NCBI GenBank assembly: GCA_003696155.1
Contig: RFFP01000015.1
Span: 34,061-98,060, forward strand
Direction: 5' to 3'
Origin: Acidobacteriota bacterium
GTDB taxonomy: Bacteria; Aquificota; Aquificia; Aquificales; Aquificaceae
Length of the DNA: 64,000 nucleotides
The notes beneath the pieces are model-generated. The model was not told where the DNA came from and did no database searches. It saw only the letters and a program-made list of their open reading frames with translations. This document shows, one piece after another, positions 50,127-59,398 of the stretch. Each line of letters starts with the position of its first letter. The first letter of the stretch is position 1. A program made the translations under genes and the position numbers.

Positions 50127-51067
50127 TGGTGGAGCTTTCCGAGGACATACTCTACGACTGCATAATAGTGGGTGGTGGGCCAGCCGGTCTTACGGCCGGT
50201 TTGTACTGTGCAAGAGCCAAGTTAAACACCCTTCTATTTGAAAAGGGTACCTTGGGTGGGCAAATAGCCATAACAGACCTTGTGGAAAACTATCCAGGTT
50301 TTCCTGAAGGCATAAGCGGTAAGGAGCTTACCCAGAGGTTCAAACAGCAGGCGGAAAGGTTTGGTTTGAAGATCCTTAGAAGAGAGGTTTCCAAGGTAGA
50401 GAGGGTTGGCACGGAGATATTTGTACATCTCAGAACTGGTGAGCTGTTAAGAAGCAAAACCCTAATACTTACCCCAGGCTCAACACCCAGGAGACTCGGA
50501 GTTCCAGGTGAAGAGGAGTTCATAAACAGAGGTGTCTCCTACTGTGCGACCTGTGACGGGGCTCTCTTTGATGGTGTACCCATCGCAGTTGTGGGCGGTG
50601 GTGACTCTGCAACTCAGGAAAGTCTATTTTTGACCAGGTTTGCCAGCAATGTATACCTTATACATAGGAGGGAACAACTAAGAGCCCAAAAGCATCTCCA
50701 AGAAAAGGTCTTAGCGCATCCAAAGATAACCTTTATACCGAATAAGGTGGTAGAGGAGATACGTGGTGGCGATTTTGTAGAGGGTTTGAAACTGAGAGAC
50801 ACAAAAACGGGCGAGCTCTCCGAGCTTGCAGTTGAAGGTGTCTTCATATTTATAGGCCTGGAACCGAACACGGGTTTTCTTAAAGGAAGTGTAAAGCTTG
50901 ACGATAAGGGTTATATAGTAACAGATGAGAGGATGAGAACATCCATGGATGGCGTTTTTGCCGCAGGAGATTGTAGAAGTGGTGCCACAGGTCAGGTAGC
51001 TGTGGCTGTTGGAGAGGGTTGCATTGCAGCTATAGAGGCAGAAAAGTATATAGAGGCTAACTTTTAA
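50126..51067 (+). CDS. trxB: Thioredoxin reductase
   Basis: A 313-residue low-molecular-weight thioredoxin reductase. FAD loop IIVGGGPAGLTAGLYCARA; active-site YCATCDGALF (CxxC near residues 139-142); NADPH loop VVGGGDSATQESLFLT followed by HRREQLRA, the pair of arginines that select NADPH; and the C-terminal GVFAAGDCRSGATGQVAVAVGEGCIAA. It starts on the last base of trxA. Confidence 0.95.
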   Translation: MVELSEDILYDCIIVGGGPAGLTAGLYCARAKLNTLLFEKGTLGGQIAITDLVENYPGFPEGISGKELTQRFKQQAERFGLKILRREVSKVERVGTEIFVHLRTGELLRSKTLILTPGSTPRRLGVPGEEEFINRGVSYCATCDGALFDGVPIAVVGGGDSATQESLFLTRFASNVYLIHRREQLRAQKHLQEKVLAHPKITFIPNKVVEEIRGGDFVEGLKLRDTKTGELSELAVEGVFIFIGLEPNTGFLKGSVKLDDKGYIVTDERMRTSMDGVFAAGDCRSGATGQVAVAVGEGCIAAIEAEKYIEANF

Positions 51068-51074
51068 ATAGATT

Positions 51075-52166
51075 ATGAAGAGTCAGGGAGGGTTTGAAAC
51101 CTTTAGAGAGGCCACCAGGTATATGTTTGAGGCTCCAAGCCTCTATGATGTGTTTTACGTTATACTGGGGTTCGCGTTAGCCATAGGGTTTTTAATACTT
51201 TTCCCATATCTTTGGTCAAGGTACAAGCTCACCCTCGAGACTAAGAGAGAGTTCTTTAAGATGGGTAAGAACCTTGGACTTAACACTGATGAGATAGAGG
51301 TTCTCTGGAAATATGCATCGGATAAAAAGGAACCTGTAAAGGTCTTTCAGAGTAAGGGAATATTTGAACGTTGTGTCTCTGAGATTGTAAGGGAGAATTC
51401 CTCAAAGATAGATATGATAAGCACCATCAGAAGTAAGCTCAGATTTAATACACTGCCCTGGTTCCTTCCCTTGAGCACAACAAGGGAAATAGACATATAT
51501 CAGACAGGTTTTGTAACTTATAAGGGAAATGCTTATAGCGCTGCAGTTTGGGATAAGAACGAAAGAGAACTACACATAGCGCTTCTAGATAAACCCATTG
51601 AAGGAATAGGCCAAGGGGAACAGATCAAGTTTTCCTTTCTTAGGGAAGGAGATGGAAGGTATTACTTCCAGAGCGAGGTTCAGGAAGTATACAGAGAGGG
51701 TTCCAAGCTGGTTGTGGTGGTTCCCCACTTAGAAAAGCTCTCAAAAATACAGCTAAGGGAAAGCCTCAGATGGAAGGTTCATATACCTGCAAAGTTATAC
51801 GTGTATACGGACAGTAGGGTAACTTACCTAGAGGAACCAAGGGAGGAAGAGCTACTGGACTGCACGGTGGAGGATATTAGCACGTCCGGTTTAAATGTTT
51901 GTACACGCGCTTCAGTCTTCGTAATGGAAGGTTATAAGGTATTTCTCTGTTTTGAGCTAAAGGGTTATCCCATAAGGGTCTTTGCTACTGTAAGAAATCT
52001 GAGAGAAGGATATGACAAAAGATGCATGGGTGTAAAGTTTGATAATCTTAGCAAGGCGAATGAAGGATTTATAAGGAAGTTTATAATCGAAGAACAGCAA
52101 GAACTTCTTAGAGCTTACAAGATGGGAGAAACTAAAGGACACTCCTCCTCTTCAGAGCCTTTATAA
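51075..52166 (+). CDS. Membrane-anchored PilZ-domain protein
   Basis: A 363-residue protein. One membrane helix lies at about residues 25-45 (VFYVILGFALAIGFLILFPYLWS), a cytoplasmic region follows, then an N-terminal beta domain and a PilZ domain with R228xxxR232 (LRESLR) and D267xS269xxG272 (EDISTSG), both c-di-GMP motifs intact. It follows trxB by 7 nt. The 3' end overlaps rpsU on the other strand by 35 nt. With the gene at 12156 it makes two c-di-GMP receptors in 64 kb; no GGDEF or EAL protein is here. Confidence 0.85.
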   Translation: MKSQGGFETFREATRYMFEAPSLYDVFYVILGFALAIGFLILFPYLWSRYKLTLETKREFFKMGKNLGLNTDEIEVLWKYASDKKEPVKVFQSKGIFERCVSEIVRENSSKIDMISTIRSKLRFNTLPWFLPLSTTREIDIYQTGFVTYKGNAYSAAVWDKNERELHIALLDKPIEGIGQGEQIKFSFLREGDGRYYFQSEVQEVYREGSKLVVVVPHLEKLSKIQLRESLRWKVHIPAKLYVYTDSRVTYLEEPREEELLDCTVEDISTSGLNVCTRASVFVMEGYKVFLCFELKGYPIRVFATVRNLREGYDKRCMGVKFDNLSKANEGFIRKFIIEEQQELLRAYKMGETKGHSSSSEPL

Positions 52167-52332
52167 TTCTCTTCCTTGCCGCCCTCTCCTTTCTTTTCTT
52201 CTTTTCACTGGGCTTTTCATAAAATTGCCTCCTCTTTACCTCGGTAAGTATACCTTCCCTTTCTACTATTCTCTTAAACCTTTTAAAGGCCTTTTCAAAG
52301 GGTTCGTTATCGTATACCTCTACTATAGCCAA
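52132..52332 (-). CDS. rpsU: 30S ribosomal protein S21
   Basis: A 66-residue basic protein: VEVYDNEPFEKAFKRFKRIVEREGILTEVKRRQFYEKPSEKKKRKERAARKRI is typical of S21. The start is TTG, 6 nt after AGGAGG. It precedes convergently the PilZ gene and follows lon on the same strand with a 33-nt gap. Confidence 0.93.
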   Translation of the reverse strand: MAIVEVYDNEPFEKAFKRFKRIVEREGILTEVKRRQFYEKPSEKKKRKERAARKRIIKALKRRSVL

Positions 52333-52365
52333 ACTGCACCTCCTTAACTAGGTTTGTTGTTATTA

Positions 52366-54738
52366 TTATAACCCAATCTCCTCAAAAACTATCTTAAAAA
52401 CCTCATCAAGGTTTTCTACAAAGTGCAGGTTCATCTTTTCCCTTACATAGCTCGGTAGGTCTTCGAGCACTTCTTCTTTGTTCTTGGATGGGAGTATAAC
52501 CTCGTATATACCGGCCCTTTTGGCAGCAAGTATCTTCTCCTTTAGACCGCCTACGGGAAGCACTCTACCTCTAAGGGTTATCTCTCCAGTCATTGCTACG
52601 TTGGTTCTCGTGTCTCTTCCCGTAAAAAGAGAAAACAGAGCTGTGGCTATGGTTATACCGGCGGAGGGACCGTCCTTAGGAACTGCCCCCTCAGGGACGT
52701 GTATGTGCACATCTACGCTCGAGAACACATCAGGGTCTATGCCGTAATCCTCTGCTTTGGACTTTATGTAAGAGAGGGCAGCTTGGGCAGATTCTTTCAT
52801 CACATCTCCAAGAGAACCGGTAAGTATAAGAGAGCCTTTCCCCTTGAACTTGGTAGCCTCTATTATCATTACCTCACCCCCTATCTCGGTCCAAGCAAGC
52901 CCCACAGCTATACCAACCATGGGCCTTTCCTCAGAGATTCCATGCCTCTTGGAGACCCCAAGGAAGCTTTTGATATCTGAAGCATGGACCCTAAAGGGGA
53001 GTTCTTCACCTTTTAATCTCCTAAGGGCGAGCTTTCTGAGGATACTGCTGAGTTGTCTGTAAAGATTTCTAACACCCGACTCCCTCGCGTAACCTCTTAT
53101 GACCTCGAGTATGGCTTCATCTGTGAAGAGGACCTGACCATCCTTAAAGCCGTGTTCTGGCAGTAGTTTTGGAAGCAGATGGCTCTTGGCTATGAAGACT
53201 TTTTCCTCCTCCGAATAACCCGAGAGGTAGATTACTTCCATTCTGTCTAGGAGGGGTCTGGGTATGGTATCAACCCTGTTGGCCGTGCATATGAAGAATA
53301 CATCAGATAGGTCAAAAGGAAGACCTATGTATAGGTCTACAAAGTTCTTATTCTGCTCAGGGTCAAGAACCTCAAGGAGAGCCGCGGAAGGGTCACCTTG
53401 GAAGGATACGGATATTTTATCCACCTCATCGAGCACTATAAGGGGGTTTTTTGTTCCTGCCTGCTTTACCGCTTGCACGATTCTGCCGGGCATAGCACCC
53501 ACATAGGTCCTTCTGTGCCCCCTTATCTCCGCTTCGTCCCTTATGCCACCTAAGGATATACGAACAAACTTACGTCCCAGGGATTCTGCTATGGACCTTC
53601 CTAAGGAGGTCTTACCTACACCTGGTGGTCCAACAAAGCAGAGTATCTGGACTGCATGGCTTTTGCCCCTTGTAAGCTTTTTTACCGCCAGATACTCCAC
53701 TATCCTGTCCTTCACCTTTTCTAGGTTGTAGTGGTCTCTGTCCAGTATCTCTCTAGCCTTTTCCAGGTCATACCTGTCCTTTGTAGCCTTATTCCAGGGC
53801 AGTTCTAAGACCCATTCTATCCAAGTCCTCAGCACACCAGCCTCTGCAGACTCGGGATGTAATTTTTCAAGTCTCTTTATCTGCTTTTCTATCTCTTCCC
53901 TCACCTCTTTAGACAGTTTGAGCTTCAGGAGCTTTTTCCTGTACTCCTCTATCTCCGCCTTCCTTTCATCACTTTCTCCCAGCTCTTCAAGAATGGCTTT
54001 TAGCTGTTGACGTAAGAAGTACTCCCTCTGCTCTTTTTCTATCTTCTCCCTTGCCACACCTCTTATCTTGCTCTGAACCTCTAAAAGCCCCACCTCGCTC
54101 TGAAGATACTGATGTACCAGCTTTAACCTTTCAAGATGGTCCACCGTTTCAAGAGCCTTCTGTGCCTCTTGAGACTTTATCTCCAATATGGATGCTGTTA
54201 GGTCTGCAAGCCTTCCGGGCTCTTCCAAATCTCTTATGAGCATAAGGAGGTCTGGAAGGACCTGCTTTCCGAGGGAGACGGCTGTGTCCAGCTGCTCCTT
54301 GACGGACCTTATGTAAGCCTTTGCCTCACTGGAAAGTTTCTCTGGGGCAATCTCTTCCTCCTGTATAATCTCCACTACTGCAGAGTAATAATCGCCACTT
54401 TTCTTGTATTCTATAAGCCTTGCCCTCTTGATGCCTTGAACCAAGACCTTAAGCCTGTTCTCTTCTATCGATGCGGACCTTATAATGTGGGCAACGGTGC
54501 CAACACCGTAAAGGTCTTCCTGTGTGGGTTCTTCTTTATCCCTATCCCTTTGGAGTACCAAAAATATCAACCTATCTCTTTTTAACGCCTCCTCAACAGA
54601 CCTAATGGAAAAACTCCTTCCAACGAAGATGGGTATGACCATGGTAGGAAAGATCACCAGGTCCCTAAGGGGCATGAGGGGCATTTCAACTCTTCCTTCT
54701 GGTACCTCTGGCACCTTTAAGAACTCCTCTGGCAGCAT
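52366..54738 (-). CDS. lon: ATP-dependent protease La
   Basis: A 790-residue Lon A-type protease: N-terminal substrate domain ([23 protein letters not shown]), a coiled linker, the AAA module with Walker [10 protein letters not shown] near residue 365 and Walker [13 protein letters not shown], and the protease domain with catalytic Ser in [12 protein letters not shown] (about 690) and Lys in [11 protein letters not shown] (about 732). Length is normal. It degrades damaged and regulatory proteins. Confidence 0.97.
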   Translation of the reverse strand: MLPEEFLKVPEVPEGRVEMPLMPLRDLVIFPTMVIPIFVGRSFSIRSVEEALKRDRLIFLVLQRDRDKEEPTQEDLYGVGTVAHIIRSASIEENRLKVLVQGIKRARLIEYKKSGDYYSAVVEIIQEEEIAPEKLSSEAKAYIRSVKEQLDTAVSLGKQVLPDLLMLIRDLEEPGRLADLTASILEIKSQEAQKALETVDHLERLKLVHQYLQSEVGLLEVQSKIRGVAREKIEKEQREYFLRQQLKAILEELGESDERKAEIEEYRKKLLKLKLSKEVREEIEKQIKRLEKLHPESAEAGVLRTWIEWVLELPWNKATKDRYDLEKAREILDRDHYNLEKVKDRIVEYLAVKKLTRGKSHAVQILCFVGPPGVGKTSLGRSIAESLGRKFVRISLGGIRDEAEIRGHRRTYVGAMPGRIVQAVKQAGTKNPLIVLDEVDKISVSFQGDPSAALLEVLDPEQNKNFVDLYIGLPFDLSDVFFICTANRVDTIPRPLLDRMEVIYLSGYSEEEKVFIAKSHLLPKLLPEHGFKDGQVLFTDEAILEVIRGYARESGVRNLYRQLSSILRKLALRRLKGEELPFRVHASDIKSFLGVSKRHGISEERPMVGIAVGLAWTEIGGEVMIIEATKFKGKGSLILTGSLGDVMKESAQAALSYIKSKAEDYGIDPDVFSSVDVHIHVPEGAVPKDGPSAGITIATALFSLFTGRDTRTNVAMTGEITLRGRVLPVGGLKEKILAAKRAGIYEVILPSKNKEEVLEDLPSYVREKMNLHFVENLDEVFKIVFEEIGL

Positions 54739-54747
54739 AGAAACCTC

Positions 54748-56124
54748 CTAAGATGTTAACTCTTCCACAAAAACCTGAGCGTCAAAAGGTTGTAAGTCCT
54801 CTATCCCCTCCCCTACGCCTATGAGTTTTATAGGAACCCTGAGCTCCTTGCATATGGGTATGACCGCACCACCTTTGGCGGAGCCATCCAGCTTGGTAAG
54901 CACTATACCCGTTATGTCTACAGCCTCTTTAAACACCCTTGCCTGCGCTATGGAGTTCTGTCCTATGGTGGCATCTAGCACCAGAAGGGTCTCGGTAGGC
55001 TCCTCTGGTAAAAACCTCTTTATAACGTCCCTCACTTTTCTCAACTCTTTTACCAGCGGTTCCTTGGTGTGAAGTCTGCCAGCTGTGTCTATCATAACTA
55101 CCTGATAGCCTTCATCTTTTGCCCTCTGCAGGGTTTCATAGACCACGGAGGCTGGGTCTGCACCCTCATGCTTCTTATGCAAACCTGCACCACTTCTTTG
55201 AGCCCAGACTTCCAGCTGTTCTATGGCCGCCGACCTGAAGGTATCTGCGGCGCAGAGAAGCACCCTATGACCGTCCCTCACAAACCTGTGTGCCATCTTG
55301 CCTATGGTAGTTGTCTTACCGGAGCCATTTACACCCAAGAAGAGATATACACTTATTCCCTCGTGGGGATCTGCAAGCTTTCCACTGCAACCGTTAAGAT
55401 AGGATAGTAGCTCCTGTCTTAGGAGCTTAAGGAGCTCATCAGAGGTCTTGATGTTTCTTCTTATCGCCTCCTTTCTCAGACTGTCAGCTATAACCAGAGA
55501 GGTTTTGCTCCCCACGTCTGCCCTTATAAGCTTCTCTTCCAACTCTTCAAAGAGAGTTTCGTCTACTTTTCTGCCAGCAAATAGAAGCCCAAACTCCACA
55601 GCCTCCTTTGTTTTTTTCAATCCCCTTCTTAACCTCTCTATCAGACTCTCCTTCTGAACAAAGCCCAGCTCTTCCCTTATCCTGTTTATATGCTCCTCTA
55701 ACTCTTGTCTTTTAATGGCTGGCACGACCTTCAGCGCTCTGTTAAGAACTTCTAGAGCCTGTTCATACCTGCTCACCTGTTTAAGAAGAAGCCCTGCCTT
55801 TAGGAGGCTTTCCCAGTCTCCAAGCTTTGCGTATTCGGCAGCGGACTTTTCCAGCTCACCGACCCTTTCGTATATGAGTGCCTTTTCCTTAGTGGTAGCC
55901 AAATTGGGATCATAATGCTCTATAAGCTGATAGGCGTAGTAATATTTACCTTCTTCCATGTAAAGCCTATAGAGGATAGGCCTTAGCTCGGGGTTCTCCT
56001 TAAAGTTCTCAAGTATGTGTATGGCTTTCTCTCTTTTACCCTTCTCTATCAGAGAGAGAATGGCGTTCTTATCCCCCTGTTCTGCTAGCTTTTCTTCCTG
56101 AGTTTTTCTCCAGAATAGGACCAT
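54748..56124 (-). CDS. ftsY: Signal recognition particle receptor FtsY with N-terminal TPR-like region
   Basis: A 458-residue protein. The C-terminal NG GTPase is standard FtsY: FLGVNGSGKTTTIGKMAHRF (G1 near residue 263), DTFRSAAIEQLEVWA, IDTAGRLHTKEPLVKEL, TKLDGSAKGGAVI. The N-terminal A domain is different: about 150 residues of helical repeats (AIHILENFKENPELRPILYRLYMEEGKYYYAYQLIEHY…, YEQALEVLNRALKVVP) that look like TPRs, instead of the acidic, disordered A domain. The divergent pdxJ starts 26 nt away with shared -10 sequence. Confidence 0.92.
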   Translation of the reverse strand: MVLFWRKTQEEKLAEQGDKNAILSLIEKGKREKAIHILENFKENPELRPILYRLYMEEGKYYYAYQLIEHYDPNLATTKEKALIYERVGELEKSAAEYAKLGDWESLLKAGLLLKQVSRYEQALEVLNRALKVVPAIKRQELEEHINRIREELGFVQKESLIERLRRGLKKTKEAVEFGLLFAGRKVDETLFEELEEKLIRADVGSKTSLVIADSLRKEAIRRNIKTSDELLKLLRQELLSYLNGCSGKLADPHEGISVYLFLGVNGSGKTTTIGKMAHRFVRDGHRVLLCAADTFRSAAIEQLEVWAQRSGAGLHKKHEGADPASVVYETLQRAKDEGYQVVMIDTAGRLHTKEPLVKELRKVRDVIKRFLPEEPTETLLVLDATIGQNSIAQARVFKEAVDITGIVLTKLDGSAKGGAVIPICKELRVPIKLIGVGEGIEDLQPFDAQVFVEELTS

Positions 56125-56133
56125 AGATGTAAT

Positions 56134-56143
56134 ATTTTAAAAT
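56134..56143. promoter_or_regulatory. Shared palindromic -10 between ftsY and pdxJ
   Basis: ATTTTAAAAT gives TAAAAT on each strand, 9 nt before the ftsY ATG (minus) and 7 nt before the pdxJ ATG (plus). No Shine-Dalgarno sequence precedes either start. Confidence 0.5.
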
Positions 56144-56150
56144 AAGTGGG

Positions 56151-56879
56151 ATGAGGCTAGGCGTTAATATAGACCATGTGGCAACCATTAGAGAGGCTAG
56201 AAAGACCTTTGAACCCAGCCCCCTATTTGCAGCCTTAATAGCACAGCAGGCTGGGGCAGACCAGATAACCCTCCACCTGAGGGAAGACAGAAGGCATATA
56301 CAGGATAGAGATTTAGAGCTCATAAAGAGCTCGGTCCACATACCCATCAACTTAGAGATGGCACCAACGGAGGAGATGAGAGATATAGCTTTAAAGCTTG
56401 TTCCTCACCGTGTTACCTTAGTGCCCGAGAGGAGAGAGGAGATAACTACAGAGGGTGGTTTGGATGTGGTAAAGCTCAGTAGCTACCTTAAGGAGTTCAT
56501 AAGACCCATAAGGGAGGCTGACATCGAGGTGTCCCTTTTTGTAGAGCCAGAGGAAGAGCAGATAGAGGTAAGCAAGGAGGTGGGAGCCAATGCTGTTGAG
56601 CTCCATACGGGAAGGTATGCAAACCTTTACAACGAACATGATATGGAAGGTGCAATGAGGGAACTTCAGAGGCTTGCAAGGGCCGGAAGCGTGGCAAAGC
56701 TTTTAGGTCTTAGGGTTTATGCAGGCCACGGGCTTACCTATTGGAACGTTTCCATGCTCGTAGAACACCTCAAAGATGTGGTGGAAGAGCTCAACGTGGG
56801 ACATTCTATAGTTTCAAATGCCCTCATCTGGGGAATGGAGAGGGCAGTAAAAGAATTCTTGAAGTTAATAGGGAGATAA
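56151..56879 (+). CDS. pdxJ: Pyridoxine 5'-phosphate synthase
   Basis: A 242-residue TIM-barrel enzyme that joins 3-amino-2-oxopropyl phosphate and 1-deoxyxylulose-5-phosphate in the DXP-dependent vitamin B6 pathway. Motifs: RLGVNIDHVATIREARKT, QITLHLREDRRHIQDRDL, NLEMAPTEEM, ELHTGRYA, AGHGLTYWN and ELNVGHSIVSNAL. Length is normal. Confidence 0.96.
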   Translation: MRLGVNIDHVATIREARKTFEPSPLFAALIAQQAGADQITLHLREDRRHIQDRDLELIKSSVHIPINLEMAPTEEMRDIALKLVPHRVTLVPERREEITTEGGLDVVKLSSYLKEFIRPIREADIEVSLFVEPEEEQIEVSKEVGANAVELHTGRYANLYNEHDMEGAMRELQRLARAGSVAKLLGLRVYAGHGLTYWNVSMLVEHLKDVVEELNVGHSIVSNALIWGMERAVKEFLKLIGR

Positions 56880-56893
56880 GTATATTTAGTACC

Positions 56894-57151
56894 ATGAAGA
56901 AGGAGGAGCTTAAAGAGGAAAGCCTACAGCAGGAAGTTGAGGAGTTAAGAAGAGAGTTTTTTAAGCTCTTTGAGCTCATACTACCACCTAGGGAAGTTAG
57001 GAATGAGGTTATGAAAAACATATACAACATAGAACTCTCTTTCCTGAGAATAATAAAGACGCTGGTAGACTACAAAGTGGAAAGGCTGGAAAAGAAAGTT
57101 GGGAAAAGGGAAGGTGAGAAGAGAGGGGTAAAGAAGGTTGAGGTGGAATAG
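56894..57151 (+). CDS. Small coiled-coil protein, unknown
   Basis: An 85-residue protein, highly charged and mostly helical (QQEVEELRREFFKLFELILPPREVRNEVMKNI…), ending in a basic tail. I do not recognise it. The frame is open upstream through pdxJ but ATG 56894 is the reasonable start. It shares strand and tight spacing (9 nt) with the next gene. Confidence 0.6.
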   Translation: MKKEELKEESLQQEVEELRREFFKLFELILPPREVRNEVMKNIYNIELSFLRIIKTLVDYKVERLEKKVGKREGEKRGVKKVEVE

Positions 57152-57160
57152 AATATTAAC

Positions 57161-58012
57161 GTGCTTAGGGATAAGAACCTTATCTTCCTTACAGTAAGGG
57201 TCCTTCTTTTTCTCTTCTTTCTCTCCCTGTCTATAAACAAACCTATAAACCAGAAGGCAACCATAATAGTCCTATCCTCCATATACCTATCCCTTTCTAT
57301 GTATCTTTACCTGTACCCAGGAAGGCTAAAGCTCTTTAAAAACTATGGGGATTTAGCCCTATTAGCACTTCTTACCTTCGTCTCCGGTCAAAAGGAAGCG
57401 GTCTTCGCCATGGCGGCACCCATATCCTTATACGCCAACAGAAGCCCAACTAAGGCTCTTTTGGCCCTGTGGGTAGCTCTAGGGACTGTGTTCTACTACT
57501 ATGGAACTGGCGGTATACTTTTAGCTCCCCTGCTTTTTGCCCTTTACCTTTCCCCCATATACCCAGAGCTTGTGGAAGGTATGAGAAAGGAAAGATATTA
57601 CATAAGGAATTTGAGGAATTCCTATAGGGAGCTTGCGAAGGAACAGGCAAGAATTGAAAAGGAACTAGAAGAGAATATGGACATGCGTGGGCTCATTGAG
57701 GACCTGTTAAATAGCAGAAACCTCGAAGAGTATTTGAAAGCGGTTAAAGGTAGGTTCAATTTGAAGGCTATAAATATAGTGCAGAAGACAGACTTGCAAA
57801 AGGACACCCTACTAGATAGGTCTTCCCTATCCGTACACGTTCCAATTAGCCTTGATAAGGGGCGTGCGTGCGTAATCTTCTATCTTAACAACCCCCTTGA
57901 GTTATACGACCAAAAGTTAATAAAATCCCTTGAAAGGTCTGCGCGGTTCATAAATTTATATGTAGAGGGTTTTGAAGAGCCCAGTAAGGGCTCGGTTAAG
58001 ATAGCCCTATGA
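57161..58012 (+). CDS. Membrane protein with coiled coil and GAF-like C-terminal domain, unknown
   Basis: A 283-residue protein from a GTG start. About five or six membrane helices fill residues 1-135, a coiled coil (RNSYRELAKEQARIEKELEEN) runs from 145 to 170, and a C-terminal alpha/beta domain (LIEDLLNSRNLEEYLKAVKGRFNLKAINIVQKTDLQ…) resembles a small GAF sensor lacking a kinase or cyclase output. The gene is followed directly by a sulfur-carrier gene. Function unknown; it may pass a signal to a separate partner. Confidence 0.55.
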   Translation: MLRDKNLIFLTVRVLLFLFFLSLSINKPINQKATIIVLSSIYLSLSMYLYLYPGRLKLFKNYGDLALLALLTFVSGQKEAVFAMAAPISLYANRSPTKALLALWVALGTVFYYYGTGGILLAPLLFALYLSPIYPELVEGMRKERYYIRNLRNSYRELAKEQARIEKELEENMDMRGLIEDLLNSRNLEEYLKAVKGRFNLKAINIVQKTDLQKDTLLDRSSLSVHVPISLDKGRACVIFYLNNPLELYDQKLIKSLERSARFINLYVEGFEEPSKGSVKIAL

Positions 58013-58022
58013 GGTGAAGGCT

Positions 58023-58610
58023 ATGGAAGCGGTAAAAGATAAAGAGCAGGAGGTTCTGGACCTCACCGGTCTTATGTGCCCCCTCCCCATAGTAATAACC
58101 TCCGAGAAGATAAGGAGGTTAAGAGAGGGGCAGACCTTGACGGTTATATCCACAGACCCAGGCTTTGAAAGGGATATATACAATTGGTGTTCTCAGTCTG
58201 GTAACGAGCTCCTTAATTTGAAAAAAGAGGGAGACAAAACAGTAGCGGTTATAAGAAAATCCTCTGGTGCCGTAGAGCCAAGTCTATGGTACTGGATAAG
58301 GTTTCACTCCTTGGGAGTAAAGCTTCACGTAAGACACATCCTCATGCAATTAAACCCCCTTGTCAAAAAGCCAGACCACTTTATAACCTTCAGTGCCATA
58401 TCAGAGGGAACAAAAGCAGAAAAGTTCCTTAAGGGAAGGGCAAAGCTCATCCCCATACCTGATGAGATAGACCCAAGGTGTGGTGTGGTGCTCGCTGTAA
58501 AGGGGTATGATAGGGCAAGGGAGATATACGAGGAGCTAAGAAGGGAGGGTTTTGGTGTAGAAGCCATATACAGAAAGGAAGAAAAAAGCTATAGGAGGGT
58601 TTACCCATAG
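58023..58610 (+). CDS. TusA-type sulfur carrier fused to DUF3343 domain
   Basis: A 195-residue two-domain protein. Residues 10-85 form a TusA domain with LDLTGLMCPLPIVITSEKIRRL, where CPLP holds the persulfide cysteine. Residues 110-190 match DUF3343 (FSAISEGTKAEKFLKG…IPIPDEIDPRCGVVLAVKGYDRAREIYEELR), a domain linked to sulfur or selenium carriers with its own conserved Cys. GTG 58014 is an alternative start, but ATG 58023 follows GAGG at 8 nt. Sulfur or selenium transfer within one chain is the likely job. Confidence 0.8.
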   Translation: MEAVKDKEQEVLDLTGLMCPLPIVITSEKIRRLREGQTLTVISTDPGFERDIYNWCSQSGNELLNLKKEGDKTVAVIRKSSGAVEPSLWYWIRFHSLGVKLHVRHILMQLNPLVKKPDHFITFSAISEGTKAEKFLKGRAKLIPIPDEIDPRCGVVLAVKGYDRAREIYEELRREGFGVEAIYRKEEKSYRRVYP

Positions 58611-59398
58611 CTCTGCTGGAAAGAATAGTAGAGCAGAAAAGAAGGGAGTTAAACCTTTCCAAGGACTACGAAAGGGAGCTTTGGGAGTGGGCAAGGGGTG
58701 AGTGTGTGTCCTTTGAAAAGGCTCTAACAAGCTGCAGGACGCGGATAATAGCGGAAGTAAAGAGGGCTTCCCCTTCTGAAGGATTTATGAAAAGTGTTTC
58801 TGCAGGTGAGCAAGCAAGCCTTTACGAAATGGGTGGAGCCTGTGCCATCTCCGTGCTTACCGATAGGCAGTTCTTCGGGGGTTCTTTGGAAGACTTGAGG
58901 GAGGTCAAAGCAAAAGTTGGTCTTCCAGTTCTCAGAAAGGATTTTATAATCCATCCTATACAGGTCCTCGAAGCTAAGGCTTACGGAGCGGACATAGTCC
59001 TCCTGATAGTTAGAATACTGGAGAACAGCCTGCTAAAGGACCTCCTTGAGTTTTCAGAGGAACTCGGTCTTTATCACCTTGTGGAGGTCTTCAACCTCAA
59101 GGAAGCAGAAAGGGCGATCAAGGCAGGGGCTAGAGTTATAGGTATAAACAACAGGGATCTTGATACACTGAAGGTGGATATAAGCCTTTCAAAAGAGCTT
59201 ACACCTCGGATAAAGGAAATGGGTACGAGATTTGTTGTTGCAGAGAGCGGTATTGAAAACAGAAGACAGATTGTAGAGCTTGAAGGGATCGGTGTAGATG
59301 CCTTTTTGGTAGGAACTAGCCTTATGAAAAGCAAAGACCCCGTAGAAAAGCTAAAGGAGTTGCTGGGATATAATATGAACATAGGAGGTATCTCATGA
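58607..59398 (+). CDS. trpC: Indole-3-glycerol phosphate synthase with apparent ATA start
   Basis: A TIM-barrel enzyme of tryptophan synthesis: IIAEVKRASPSEGFM (catalytic Lys), LRKDFIIHPIQVLEAKAYGAD, GINNRDLDTLKVD, VAESGIENR. Starting at the first GTG (58706) would cut off the conserved N-terminal helix, which is encoded in frame just upstream (LLERIVEQKRRELNLSKD). That stretch has no ATG, GTG or TTG back to a stop at 58592. ATA at 58607 overlaps the previous gene's TAG as ATAG and lies 7 nt after GGAGGG; it gives 263 residues beginning (M)ALLERIVEQK. CTG at 58613 or 58616 is the alternative start. Confidence 0.85.
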   Translation: MALLERIVEQKRRELNLSKDYERELWEWARGECVSFEKALTSCRTRIIAEVKRASPSEGFMKSVSAGEQASLYEMGGACAISVLTDRQFFGGSLEDLREVKAKVGLPVLRKDFIIHPIQVLEAKAYGADIVLLIVRILENSLLKDLLEFSEELGLYHLVEVFNLKEAERAIKAGARVIGINNRDLDTLKVDISLSKELTPRIKEMGTRFVVAESGIENRRQIVELEGIGVDAFLVGTSLMKSKDPVEKLKELLGYNMNIGGIS

